The notes under the pieces: generated by a model
The model's database searches: none
Seen by the model: the letters and a program-made list of their open reading frames with translations, nothing else
What the model was told of the DNA's origin: nothing
Source of the DNA: Planctomycetota bacterium
GTDB taxonomy: Bacteria; Planctomycetota; Phycisphaerae; UBA1845
Reading direction: 5' to 3'
DNA: 43,864 nt
NCBI GenBank assembly: GCA_013151185.1
Contig: JAADIU010000277.1
Location: forward strand, 13,053-56,916
Shown here: in pieces, positions 26,826-35,034 of the stretch
Position numbering within the stretch: the stretch's first letter is position 1
Layout: each line of letters opens with the position of its first letter
Made by a program: the position numbers and the translations under genes

Positions 26826-27944
26826 GTGAAAAACCTCGACGCCTTCGTGGCAAAACGGATCGCCGACATCTCCACATCGGGCATCCGCCGGATTTTTGAC
26901 CTGGCTGCGACCATGGAAAATCCGATCGATTTCTCCATGGGCCAGCCCGACTTCGCCGTGCCCGACGCCATCAAAGCCGCTGCCCACACCGCCATCGATG
27001 CGGACCAAAACGGCTACACCGTCACGCATGGCCTGGCTGAGCTGCGTGCGAAAATCAAATCGTCGCTGGCAAGGGAGTTCGACTGGGACCCCGCCATCTT
27101 AGCCACCTGCGGCGTCTCCGGCGGTTTGAACCTCGCGATGACCGCGATCTGCAATCCGGGCGATGAGATACTGATCCCCGACCCATACTTCGTGTCCTAT
27201 CCGATGCACGTCTCGCTTTCCGGTGGAGTCCCCATCCCGATTGATACCGCGCCCGGATTTGAAATGACCGCGGACCTGATCGAACGCGCGCTCACCCCAA
27301 AGTCGAAAGCCATCCTCCTGAACTCACCCAGCAATCCCACGGGTGTGATCTATTCCGAAAAAAACGTCAAGGAAATTTGCGATCTCGCCCGCCGCAACGA
27401 CCTGCTGATTATCAGCGACGAAATCTACAACCTGCTGAGTTTCGATGCGCCGCCAACCAGCCCGGTAACATACGCACCGGAGCGCACGATTTTGCTGCGC
27501 GGGTTCGGTAAGAGCTACGGCATGACGGGCTGGCGCATGGGCTTCGCTGCCGGCGCAGATGAAATCATTTCGCAGATGGCCAAGGTGCAGCAGTACACAT
27601 TCGTGTGCGCACCGCACCCGTTTCAAAGGGCCTGCATTACAGCGCTCGATCAAGACATGTCCGACGTGATCGCAGCGTATCGTATCAAGCGCGACCTATG
27701 CGCAAAGATCATGGGCGAGCGTTTCAAATTCGCCCAACCGGGCGGCGGGTTCTTCTTGTACTGCCAAGCCCCCGATTCGTATGCAAACGGAACAGCATTC
27801 GTAGAAGCAGCCGTCGGTAAGAACGTGCTAACAGTCCCAGGCGGAGCCTTCAGCCAACACGACACCCACTTCAGAATCAGCTACGCAGTAGCAAACGAAA
27901 AACTAACCGAAGGCTGCCAAATCCTCCACGACCTAGCCGGATAA
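26826..27944 (+). CDS. PLP-dependent class I/II aminotransferase
   Basis: A 372-residue fold-type I aminotransferase. The N-terminal substrate region is MGQPDFAVPDAIKAAA, followed by NGYTVTHGLAELR. NSPSNPTGVIYS contains the PLP-binding Asn, SDEIYNLLSFD the Asp and Tyr, and GFGKSYGMTGWRMG the Schiff-base Lys. FRISYA holds the carboxylate-binding Arg. It belongs to the aspartate aminotransferase superfamily; the donor/acceptor pair cannot be fixed. The start is GTG at 26826 with AGGA 5 nt upstream. It is divergent from rpmI-rplT and monocistronic. Confidence 0.93.
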   Translation: MKNLDAFVAKRIADISTSGIRRIFDLAATMENPIDFSMGQPDFAVPDAIKAAAHTAIDADQNGYTVTHGLAELRAKIKSSLAREFDWDPAILATCGVSGGLNLAMTAICNPGDEILIPDPYFVSYPMHVSLSGGVPIPIDTAPGFEMTADLIERALTPKSKAILLNSPSNPTGVIYSEKNVKEICDLARRNDLLIISDEIYNLLSFDAPPTSPVTYAPERTILLRGFGKSYGMTGWRMGFAAGADEIISQMAKVQQYTFVCAPHPFQRACITALDQDMSDVIAAYRIKRDLCAKIMGERFKFAQPGGGFFLYCQAPDSYANGTAFVEAAVGKNVLTVPGGAFSQHDTHFRISYAVANEKLTEGCQILHDLAG

Positions 27945-28083
27945 AATAACTTGCAAGCCAAACCACCCGCACCTACGTCGCCACAGCAACAACACGCGCG
28001 ACGGCTTCGCCACGGAAGGGTTTGATAGCTACAGTGCGCGTCCCCCGAAAAGGCCCCTTGGCACGAAGTCTTTTCGTGATTCA

Positions 28084-28662
28084 TTGCCAGAGCCGCAACG
28101 TTCGTTCTTGGTTTCTGGCATGTGTTCCGCAGAAACCAGATTTGGAAAAGCGTCGAGGTTCTTTATCTTGAGTACTTGGTTGAGATGGCCCAAGTTTCGA
28201 ACTGGGCGTTGCGGCATTATCTACTCATGTGGACTCACGAGCATGGTCTTGCTCATTGCTATGTGGGTAGCAAGCCAGTTGTTCTACATAGAGTATAGAT
28301 CTGGGTCCAGTTCGATTACAATTTGGGTCGGCGCTGTTACTCTCACGTTTAATGCACCGAACTCCAACGACTCAAACGGGCTTAAATGGCACTTTGCTCC
28401 GGTCAAAGGCGACATCCACAATGCATGGTGGATTGGCACGTTGGTTGCCCCCAGTGGAACTTACATTGGGATTCCGATTTGGCTGATAGCCTTCCCGTTC
28501 GCCCTCATTGCCGTGATAGCACGATTTTCGCGCGCAAAGCAAGACCCTAACCTCTGCCGCGAATGTGACTATGATTTGCGATGCAATGTATCAGGCGTCT
28601 GCCCTGAATGCGGGTGCGCCAAGGAAAGCTCGGGAAAGGGGGATTGTGATATGAGTCCATGA
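28084..28662 (+). CDS. Two-helix membrane protein with a C-terminal zinc ribbon
   Basis: A 192-residue protein, start uncertain (TTG 28084 or ATG 28120, neither with a clear ribosome-binding site). One hydrophobic segment is SMVLLIAMWVASQLFYI, a second is IGIPIWLIAFPFALIAVIARF. Between them is a polar extracytoplasmic stretch of ~55 residues. The C-terminus is CRECDYDLRCNVSGVCPECG, a four-Cys zinc ribbon of the CxxCxYDL...G-x-CPECG type that is characteristic of planctomycete membrane proteins. Function unknown. Confidence 0.65.
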   Translation: MPEPQRSFLVSGMCSAETRFGKASRFFILSTWLRWPKFRTGRCGIIYSCGLTSMVLLIAMWVASQLFYIEYRSGSSSITIWVGAVTLTFNAPNSNDSNGLKWHFAPVKGDIHNAWWIGTLVAPSGTYIGIPIWLIAFPFALIAVIARFSRAKQDPNLCRECDYDLRCNVSGVCPECGCAKESSGKGDCDMSP

Positions 28663-28694
28663 TCTTTGCTGCATGAAACCTTTCGTAGGAACCC

Positions 28695-28714
28695 GGCAGG
28701 TCATCAATCCTGCC
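28695..28714. repeat. Small hairpin in the convergent gap
   Basis: GGCAGG and CCTGCC pair around an 8-nt loop, just upstream of the two related palindromes that follow. It is between convergent genes. Confidence 0.4.
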
Positions 28715-28728
28715 CGGCAAAGCTGGAC

Positions 28729-28757
28729 GGGTGGCCCAGGTCCTGTGGACCTGGGGG
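28729..28757 (+). repeat. Palindromic repeat (GGTGGCCCAGGTC type), copy A
   Basis: CCCAGGTCC and GGACCTGGG form a 9-bp perfect stem around TGT, preceded by GGGTGG. It has the same layout as copy B at 28821-28848 in inverted orientation. Confidence 0.75.
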
Positions 28758-28820
28758 GACGATTGCTTTCGGCTGCGAGGTTGGGCTGATCGCTTGGGGT
28801 TGCGTCCGCATCGAATCGAG

Positions 28821-28848
28821 ACCCCAAGTCTGAAGACTTGGGCCACCC
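28821..28848 (-). repeat. Palindromic repeat (GGTGGCCCAAGTC type), copy B, inverted
   Basis: On the minus strand it reads GGGTGGCCCAAGTC then TTCA then GACTTGGGG. The stem is CCCAAGTC/GACTTGGG. It matches copy A in architecture but with compensated base changes, i.e. the stem changed in both arms. Confidence 0.75.
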
Positions 28849-28913
28849 CTCAAAGAGTTGGTTCGGACCGTCATGAAATCCGGGGCGACAACATCCGCAG
28901 CAGGGGTCTTGCA

Positions 28914-30083
28914 CTACCCGCCCGGGATGACTTCTACCGTTCCACTTAGCACACCGATGCCTTGGAAGCCGATCGGTTCGGATGCGTCATCCAGCGTGAC
29001 GAGGATGGTGTCTCCGCAGTTGACGTGGGTGCCTACCACGAGGATGCGCTCGCCTTGGCGCGAGACGCTGACTTCGTCGAATCCGGGTGAGCCCGTTCCG
29101 TCGCCGGTCAGGATCACCAGCGCGGTGGTTTCCTGATCCTCGGGCGTTTCGGGATTGGGGTAGGTGGCTGATATGGTGTACTGCGTCCCGCACGCGAACA
29201 CACCTTCCGTTTGCTCACCGGGCGGAACGGTCACGGTGAATTCCGGATCGTCCACACCGGTGCTCAGCTTCACTACGGCTGTCGCGATCACGTCGCCGTC
29301 GTTTGCAATTTGAACGAGGATGTCCGTCGAAACAGGCTCTTCCGTGCCATCCCCACCTTCGCCCGCACCCGGATCGACGATCGGATCAAACGGTGATGTT
29401 TCGCCCGGTCCCACGACAGCCAAGGTTCCACCGGGCGTCTGCGTAGACTCCGCACCGACCCCAACACCATCATCACCCACGCGAATCACAATGCTGTCAC
29501 CACAACCGAAGTGAACCGTTCGAATCAGAAAGCGCTCACCCGATTCGCCCACGCTGCCTTCGTCGAAACCAAACGTGCCCGTGCCATCCCCCTCGAAAAG
29601 AATCTGCGCTTCACTGGTCTCGATCGTTCCGGTGATGCGAATCGATTCGCCGCACGACAAAAATCCCTCGCTCAGCGCAAAACCCGGAACCCGCACCGTC
29701 GCCTGCGTACCGATCGCAAGCGGTGCTCCCAGCGTTGATCCTTCGCCCTCGACATCGCCTGTTCCTGCGCCGGCCAACGATGCAGCAGCGGCAGCCGCTC
29801 CGACCGGTTCCAGCGTTGAGAAACTCACACTGCCCGGTACCACCGTAACCACGGGGATGCTCACCGCGCCAAATCCACCGTCCACATCCAGCAGGTTGCC
29901 GTTGGCGTCGAGCACTTCGACTGTGATTTGCACCGGGCTTGCGGTGGCATTCTCGATGCGAAACGCAGAAACAGCCCGGGCGGCAGACAAGGGTGATCGC
30001 GTCAAACACGCACTCGTCAAAACCACCAACACTGCGATCGGAAGAAGAGCGAAGCGTAAGACCCGCGTTTTGATTTGCGACAT
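28914..30083 (-). CDS. Secreted lipoprotein with a duplicated domain
   Basis: A 389-residue protein. The N-terminus is a lipoprotein signal peptide (ALLPIAVLVVLTSAC, lipobox LTSAC). Two similar units of roughly 110-130 residues follow. Each has I-x-N...A at the start, TVxVP, a Cys-Gly pair (SCGESI or ACGTQY), GDGTGxxGFDExSV and a CGD-I ending (HFGCGDSI or HVNCGDTI). Each unit thus keeps two Cys that could form a disulfide. Low-complexity acidic/Gly linkers join them (DPGAGEGGDGTEEP). I moved the start from 30593 to ATG 30083, which has AGGTGG upstream and gives the signal peptide. Family and function not recognised. Confidence 0.75.
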   Translation of the reverse strand: MSQIKTRVLRFALLPIAVLVVLTSACLTRSPLSAARAVSAFRIENATASPVQITVEVLDANGNLLDVDGGFGAVSIPVVTVVPGSVSFSTLEPVGAAAAAASLAGAGTGDVEGEGSTLGAPLAIGTQATVRVPGFALSEGFLSCGESIRITGTIETSEAQILFEGDGTGTFGFDEGSVGESGERFLIRTVHFGCGDSIVIRVGDDGVGVGAESTQTPGGTLAVVGPGETSPFDPIVDPGAGEGGDGTEEPVSTDILVQIANDGDVIATAVVKLSTGVDDPEFTVTVPPGEQTEGVFACGTQYTISATYPNPETPEDQETTALVILTGDGTGSPGFDEVSVSRQGERILVVGTHVNCGDTILVTLDDASEPIGFQGIGVLSGTVEVIPGG

Positions 30084-30480
30084 GACACCACCTGCCCAAT
30101 GGACGATTGACTCGGCGCGCTTGGCACGACCTACCGGTGTGCAATCGGCAGAGTTTGAACCGCAGTGAATATCGAAACCCATCGCTGGGCGGAAAGACAT
30201 CTTGATGATTGCATCTGTGAAATGAAAAGGCCCGATAATGTGCTTGCAAACAGCATTGTTGCGCATAAAGTGTAGCCTGCCAACGTTGGGAGCCGATAAC
30301 ATTCCCGGTGGTTGGCTTGGGCTTTCCAAGTCGAAAACCCGCCACAAGTCGTGTGCCTGAACAAACATGTGCCTGAACAAAAGGCAGAAGATGCAACGGT
30401 GAGCAGCAGGAGGCGGGCTCACATGCATCTCGGACAACATCAAGCGCCTCGCTACGGATGGCGATAAGCCGCACCATCTC
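30084..30480. other. Divergent intergenic region between the lipoprotein and the ParA-type gene
   Basis: About 400 bases. The long ORF on the minus strand is an upstream extension of the lipoprotein frame without domains. A tandem 14-nt repeat lies at 30352-30381. Promoters for both genes must be here; I could not define them. Confidence 0.5.
30352..30381. repeat. Tandem 14-nt direct repeat upstream of the ParA-CBM48 gene
   Basis: TGTGCCTGAACAAA occurs at 30352-30365 and 30368-30381, a 16-nt period, about 100 nt before the ParA-type start. It could be a regulatory binding site or a chance duplication. Confidence 0.6.
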
Positions 30481-31974
30481 ATGAGAACCATTGCCGTTGC
30501 GAACCAAAAGGGCGGATGTGGGAAAACCACCATCGCCATCAACCTGTCTGCGATGCTGGCCCGCGAGGGTCGGCGTGTTCTGCTGATCGACATGGACCCG
30601 CAGGGCCACTGCGCCCTTGGCTTGGCTGTTCCCGAGGAACAGATCGACCTGAGCGTGCTCGACTGTTTACTCAGTCAGCACAAAGGCGAGCCGATAGAGA
30701 TCGAGCGCATCCGCTGGCAGATCACCCCCAATTTCGATTTGGCACCGTCGCGCCTCGACCTCTCGCGCATCGAGTTGTCGTACACGAGCGAGAATATTCC
30801 AAGCACGCTGCTTCGCGACATGCTGGCCAGCATCGACAACAAGTATGATTACGTCATCATCGACTGTCCGCCGCACGTTGGCCTGCTCACACGAAACGCC
30901 ATCCACGCTGCCGACAATATCGTGATCCCGGTCGATACGGGCTACTTTGCTTTGCACGGGCTGACGCAGCAGCTTCAAACCATCCACGACATCGACCGCG
31001 AGGAGAACACATCGAAGAATGTGCGCGTTCTTGCAAACCAATACGACATTCGCACGAAGCTGGCCCGCGAGATCCTCGCCGAACTGCGCAAGCGTTTCGG
31101 GAATGTCATGTTTGAAACCATCATCAACTTCAACACGAAATTGAAAGAGGGCGCGAGCTTCGGCCAACCGATTACAGAATTCTCGCCCAATAGCATGGGG
31201 GCGCGAGATTTCCTGAAACTCGCCCGCGAAGTGATGGTCCTCGAACCGAAGGTTACCCCGGCAGAAACAATCTTGGCGCAGGCAGAACGGATGGCTAAGG
31301 AAGCAGACCAGCTCCTCGCAACAACCGCCAGCCTGATCAAACAGGGCGAGGGGCAAAGCAAAACTGTCGACGCGCAAAAAATCGAACCGAAAGAGCAAAC
31401 CGCTTCGACCAACCGCTTGCCCAATCGCTCATCCACGCTGGCACCCACGAACAAAACAGTGACCCCACAGGCAAAGGCCCCGCAGGTGAAGAAGACCGAG
31501 CCTGCAAGCCCGATGGCATCCACAAATTCGGCGGCTACGCGTCCGCCCAGCATCGTAGCTCCGCGAACGGACAACACAAACAAGACGCCCAGTCTGAATA
31601 AACCAACAGGGAACTTGAAGGCGGCATCATCGTCGCCATCATCCGCAGAAGAAATCGAGCGCAAGATCGAAAAAATCTACGGCGTGCAACAAACTCCCAC
31701 GGGCACACTGTTTCGATTGCACGGAGACGACGCACGAGAGGTTCAGATCGCGGGTGACTTCAATGATTGGATGCCGCACACGACGCCGATGAAACGTGTC
31801 GGCCAGGATTTTGAAGCGCTCCTCCAGCTTGATCCGGGGCGATACCGCTATCGCGTGGTTGTCGACGGCCGATGGTCGCACGATAAAGCCAACCCCGAAA
31901 TCGAAACGAATCAATACGGCGAATGGAATTCGATCGTGAACGTCAACGCGCAAAGTCAGCAACGGGCGTCATGA
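30481..31974 (+). CDS. ParA/MinD-family ATPase fused to a CBM48/AMPK-beta-like glycogen-binding domain
   Basis: A 497-residue two-domain protein. Residues 1-255 are a ParA-type ATPase: deviant Walker A KGGCGKTT (QKGGCGKTTIAINL), switch I DMDPQG, Walker B DYVIIDCPP, and PVDTGYFALHGL. Residues ~280-385 are a Lys/Pro/Thr/Ala/Ser-rich linker, then a short helix (EEIERKIEKIYGV). Residues ~415-490 are an E-set carbohydrate-binding module of the CBM48/AMPK-beta type: VQIAGDFNDWMP, LDPGRYRYRVVVDGRW, NQYGEWNSIVNV. The glycogen-contacting tryptophans of AMPK-beta are matched by W430 and W465, and an Asn by N483. I infer an ATPase that positions or recognises an alpha-glucan such as glycogen. The start at 30481 has no clear ribosome-binding site. 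Confidence 0.9.
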   Translation: MRTIAVANQKGGCGKTTIAINLSAMLAREGRRVLLIDMDPQGHCALGLAVPEEQIDLSVLDCLLSQHKGEPIEIERIRWQITPNFDLAPSRLDLSRIELSYTSENIPSTLLRDMLASIDNKYDYVIIDCPPHVGLLTRNAIHAADNIVIPVDTGYFALHGLTQQLQTIHDIDREENTSKNVRVLANQYDIRTKLAREILAELRKRFGNVMFETIINFNTKLKEGASFGQPITEFSPNSMGARDFLKLAREVMVLEPKVTPAETILAQAERMAKEADQLLATTASLIKQGEGQSKTVDAQKIEPKEQTASTNRLPNRSSTLAPTNKTVTPQAKAPQVKKTEPASPMASTNSAATRPPSIVAPRTDNTNKTPSLNKPTGNLKAASSSPSSAEEIERKIEKIYGVQQTPTGTLFRLHGDDAREVQIAGDFNDWMPHTTPMKRVGQDFEALLQLDPGRYRYRVVVDGRWSHDKANPEIETNQYGEWNSIVNVNAQSQQRAS

Positions 31975-32035
31975 TCCGCAATATGTAACTCTCCACAATG
32001 TAGCTTTCAACAAGACTCTCCTCCTTCAGGGGTGG

Positions 32036-32091
32036 CGGCTTTGGGCGATCGCAAGATTTCGTTCGGAGCCGTTTTTTTTTTGCGCCGGTCG
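32036..32091 (+). terminator. Possible intrinsic terminator after the ParA-CBM48 gene
   Basis: CGGCT (32036-32040) pairs with AGCCG (32077-32081) across a 36-nt loop that holds its own GCGATCGC palindrome, followed by ten T. The U-tract is convincing, the stem less so. Confidence 0.35.
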
Positions 32092-32256
32092 CCCCGGACC
32101 ATCCGCACCAAGAGCCAAGACCGCACCAATTATAGGACGCGTGGTTTCCCGCATGGCTCCCATGTGGGGATTTTCAGGTGAACGCACAGTTCGTTGCTGT
32201 CGATAGATTCCATAACACAATACTGTCAGCCGTTGGATTGATTGGGGTCATCGAAA

Positions 32257-32757
32257 ATGAACCGACAGCAGGGTTCAATTGCACGCGCATTCACGTTGGT
32301 CGAAGTGTTGATCGTGGTGATCATCCTCGGCATTCTCGCAGCCGTGGTGGTTCCGCAATTTTCAAATGCGTCGCAAGAAGCGACGGGCGCTTCGCTCAAG
32401 TCCACGCTGGACGTGATCAAGGATCGAGTCGATTACGAAAAACATCAATCCCCGACGAGTCAATATCCCACAGTGATCAGCCCGACCTGGTTCGCAAGCC
32501 AGATCGGACCGCTCCATCCGGGGAATTCTTTCGGCGTCGCGAATGTCGAAGTAGACACCACCGCCGGACGGATGCACCCGGTCAACAAGGTTCTGGTGGC
32601 TGGTGTGGCTGGGGCGTACTGGTACAACTCTACCGAGGGCATTATTCGCGCCCGGGTGAAAGACCAAGGCACCTCGGCTTCAACGTTGACATTCTACAAC
32701 GATGTCAACGATTCAAACGAAACCACCCTCGGTAACTACACGGGCGGCGCATCGTGA
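32257..32757 (+). CDS. Prepilin-type (type II secretion/type IV pilus-like) pseudopilin
   Basis: A 166-residue pseudopilin. A 14-residue leader (MNRQQGSIARA) is followed by FTLVEVLIVVIILGILAAVVVPQF, with the Glu at +5. The residue before the cleavage site is Ala, not the usual Gly. Then come the alpha-helix spine (SNASQEATGASLKSTLDVIKDRVDYEKH) and a small beta domain (VNKVLVAGVAGAYWYNSTEG). Prepilin peptidase would cleave A^F. ATG 32257 fits the leader better than TTG 32242. The gene overlaps the next one by 4 nt (GTGA). Confidence 0.88.
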   Translation: MNRQQGSIARAFTLVEVLIVVIILGILAAVVVPQFSNASQEATGASLKSTLDVIKDRVDYEKHQSPTSQYPTVISPTWFASQIGPLHPGNSFGVANVEVDTTAGRMHPVNKVLVAGVAGAYWYNSTEGIIRARVKDQGTSASTLTFYNDVNDSNETTLGNYTGGAS

Positions 32758-33416
32758 ACAACCCGGAGGAGGCCCTGCCCTCTCCGAACGGTTCATCGGG
32801 ACGGGTCCTCGGCGCACTGTTGTTGCTGCATTTTGTCGTCGTCTTCATCATCAAGACCATCAACAATGAAGCGGCAGACATGTTCTGGATGTCGCACGTC
32901 GGCTTGCTGACAGTCGCTCTCGGCTTGGCGTTCAGCGTCCCGCTGCTTGTAACCGCAGCCTTCATCGAATTGCTGGTGCTTCACGGACTGTGGCTTTTCG
33001 ATTGCCTATCGTGGTTCGCTACCGGCGAATTTCCGATGGGGCTAGCAACGTATCTTGAGGGGGCGGACGTGCTGGTGTGGATCGCCACCGCACACCACTT
33101 CTTCCTGCTACCCATGCTGATCGTGCTGGTCCGAAGGCGACCCGCCCGTCCACGCGAAGCGGTACTCTGTGCGATTGCAACCTACCTCATCATCACCACC
33201 ATAAGCCGCGCATTTCTGGAACCATCCTCGAATATCAACTATGCGTTCGGCGTACGGATTTCCTGGCAACACGCTTTTTGGGACTGGGCAAACCACAACA
33301 GCAAGGGGCCACTCTATCTGCTGGGACTCAACATCTTCGTCACGTTTGTGATGTTCCTGCCCGCGTTCGGTTTGGTGTGCCTGTGGCGAAAACGAAGCCA
33401 ACGCCATATCACCTGA
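32754..33416 (+). CDS. Polytopic membrane protein coupled to the pseudopilin
   Basis: A 220-residue integral membrane protein with about six hydrophobic segments (GALLLLHFVVVFIIK, SHVGLLTVALGLAFSVPLLVTAAFIELLVL, ADVLVWIATAHHFFLLPMLIVLV, AVLCAIATYLIITTI, LGLNIFVTFVMFLPAFGLVCLW). The start is GTG 32754, which shares bases with the pseudopilin stop, so it is translationally coupled. The conserved-looking ATAHHFFLLP could be a metal or substrate site. Family not recognised; its job is probably linked to the pseudopilin. Confidence 0.7.
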   Translation: MNNPEEALPSPNGSSGRVLGALLLLHFVVVFIIKTINNEAADMFWMSHVGLLTVALGLAFSVPLLVTAAFIELLVLHGLWLFDCLSWFATGEFPMGLATYLEGADVLVWIATAHHFFLLPMLIVLVRRRPARPREAVLCAIATYLIITTISRAFLEPSSNINYAFGVRISWQHAFWDWANHNSKGPLYLLGLNIFVTFVMFLPAFGLVCLWRKRSQRHIT

Positions 33417-33430
33417 TTCAAAACATCACG

Positions 33431-34846
33431 TCACATGGGCAGGAGCGACGAGGTCGGATCGCGGTGCGCTTCAATCGGGTCATCCACAATTTGCACGACC
33501 TGGCTATGGGCGATCGATGTTTGCAGCTTCACCACCGCGTTGTCCACCACGGGCTTGTACCGCTTGGAAAAATCCTCCGGGGACATCCCCGCCTGCGCCG
33601 CAATCGCCGACAGCGATGGCGGCGAATCGAAATCGCCCTGCTCCAAGCGAATCATGTACGACCGAGCCACGCGATATGGCGTCGAATTCAGGTCCACCTG
33701 TCGGACGCGGGTGCGGTTGGACACCGGATCGATCATATCCTTAAACGGCACCGCAATCAGATCGCCCCCCTGCACCGCGACCATCACACCCGAAACGGTT
33801 TGCTCATCTTCCAACAAGAGCGACACAGCGCCGAATCCAAGGTCGCGACAATAGGCCATGTCGAACGGCGTCGGGCGGGCGCAGCGTAGTTCGTAACCCA
33901 GCGTCTCCGACACGATCGTGATGGAATCACCCCGCTCATCGAAACGCTTCTTGACCTCTGACTTGAGAATTTGATCGAGCGGGAATTCCGCCAATCGCGG
34001 ATGGCCTGCCGCGTCCACCGGCACATCGCGACCGAGAATTTTCTTCAACTCTTCCACGTCGCCAAATTTGAATGCGACGCCTTCCGCAATCACCGCCACC
34101 CCATCGGGCCGCTTCATCGCTCGGCGCTTCAGGATCGCACATTCGAGAATATCGACCACATCGCAAACGGTCGCGTGTTCCGGTAGTTCCTCGGGGATGA
34201 CGCTCAACGTCGCACCTGCGGCTTTCCCTATTTCGTATGCCAGGAACCCTGCGTTTCGCCCCATCGCCACGACGAAGTACCACCGCGACGTCGTGCGGGA
34301 ATCCTCCATCAGGTTGGCGACCAGCATCGAGCCCAGATGACGGGCGGTGTTGAATCCAAACGTAGGCAGATCGCCGGGTAGCGGAAGATCGTTGTCGATC
34401 GTCTTGGGCACATGCGCAACGCGAATCGCACCCTGCGACGCCTCGGCAACAAAGCGGGCGCTGAGCGCCGTGTCATCACCCCCGATGGTGATCAGGTGTG
34501 TGACCCCGGCTTTTTGAAGGTTGTCCAGAACGCTTTTGACGCTGGCTGGGTCGGCTACGACTTTGGCAGATTCGCAAACGCTGGATTTGTCGAGGAGGCT
34601 GGTCCGCGACGTGCGAAGGATAGACCCACCTTCAAAATGGATCCGGGCAACATCGGGGATGCCAAGCTGCACGCTGTGCTTTTGGGTGTCGAACTGCTCA
34701 GTCGACAACCACCGGAACCCGTCGTAAAAGCCCCGAACATCAAATCCGTGGTTGATGGCATTGATAGCAGCGGCTCCGATGACACCATTGATGCCTGGAG
34801 CAGGCCCCCCTCCGACGATAATTCCCAGAGTCTTCACCGACATCAT
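33431..34846 (-). CDS. 6-phosphofructokinase, pyrophosphate-type active site
   Basis: A 471-residue phosphofructokinase. The phosphate loop is GGGPAPGINGVI, and the phosphoryl-donor motif is IGGDDT, where ATP-using enzymes have GGDGS. The second Asp is the hallmark of PPi-dependent enzymes. PKTIDNDLPLPG contains the catalytic Asp, and MGRNAG binds fructose 6-phosphate. The C-terminal extension is longer than the ~320-residue ATP type. The enzyme makes fructose 1,6-bisphosphate reversibly from PPi. The first ATG (34846) has AAGGA upstream. It converges with the membrane gene (14-nt gap) and is divergent from the first glutamate dehydrogenase. Confidence 0.92.
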   Translation of the reverse strand: MMSVKTLGIIVGGGPAPGINGVIGAAAINAINHGFDVRGFYDGFRWLSTEQFDTQKHSVQLGIPDVARIHFEGGSILRTSRTSLLDKSSVCESAKVVADPASVKSVLDNLQKAGVTHLITIGGDDTALSARFVAEASQGAIRVAHVPKTIDNDLPLPGDLPTFGFNTARHLGSMLVANLMEDSRTTSRWYFVVAMGRNAGFLAYEIGKAAGATLSVIPEELPEHATVCDVVDILECAILKRRAMKRPDGVAVIAEGVAFKFGDVEELKKILGRDVPVDAAGHPRLAEFPLDQILKSEVKKRFDERGDSITIVSETLGYELRCARPTPFDMAYCRDLGFGAVSLLLEDEQTVSGVMVAVQGGDLIAVPFKDMIDPVSNRTRVRQVDLNSTPYRVARSYMIRLEQGDFDSPPSLSAIAAQAGMSPEDFSKRYKPVVDNAVVKLQTSIAHSQVVQIVDDPIEAHRDPTSSLLPM

Positions 34847-34965
34847 TCAGACATTCCTTACGAGTGATCGATTGGGCCCATCCATCTTGAGCCCAGAAAG
34901 CCAGAGAGATTCAAAAAGCAGTGTAATCGGCGATCCTGCAATATCGCAACCAGCCGCACACCCGC

Positions 34966-34971
34966 TATACT
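34966..34971 (+). promoter_or_regulatory. Candidate -10 element before the first glutamate dehydrogenase
   Basis: TATACT lies about 65 nt before the start codon in the divergent gap. A weak -35 (TCGCAA, 34944-34949) is 16 nt upstream. The orientation suits the dehydrogenase. Confidence 0.3.
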
Positions 34972-35034
34972 GCCCCGCCCGGATAGAGGCCCCTGGCAAG
35001 GCGCCCGAAGCGCCGTGGAGCAGTTAATAAGAGC

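Noticed and set aside
29611-30609. A 332-residue ORF on the minus strand over the lipoprotein gene and its upstream region
   Set aside because: It reads in a different frame from the lipoprotein with Arg/Cys-rich, non-domain sequence; the lipoprotein frame has a signal peptide, lipobox and repeats.
30481-31974. The ParA-type gene as part of a plasmid or phage partition system
   Set aside because: There is no parB, no parS-like site and no replication gene nearby, and the C-terminal glycogen-binding domain points elsewhere.
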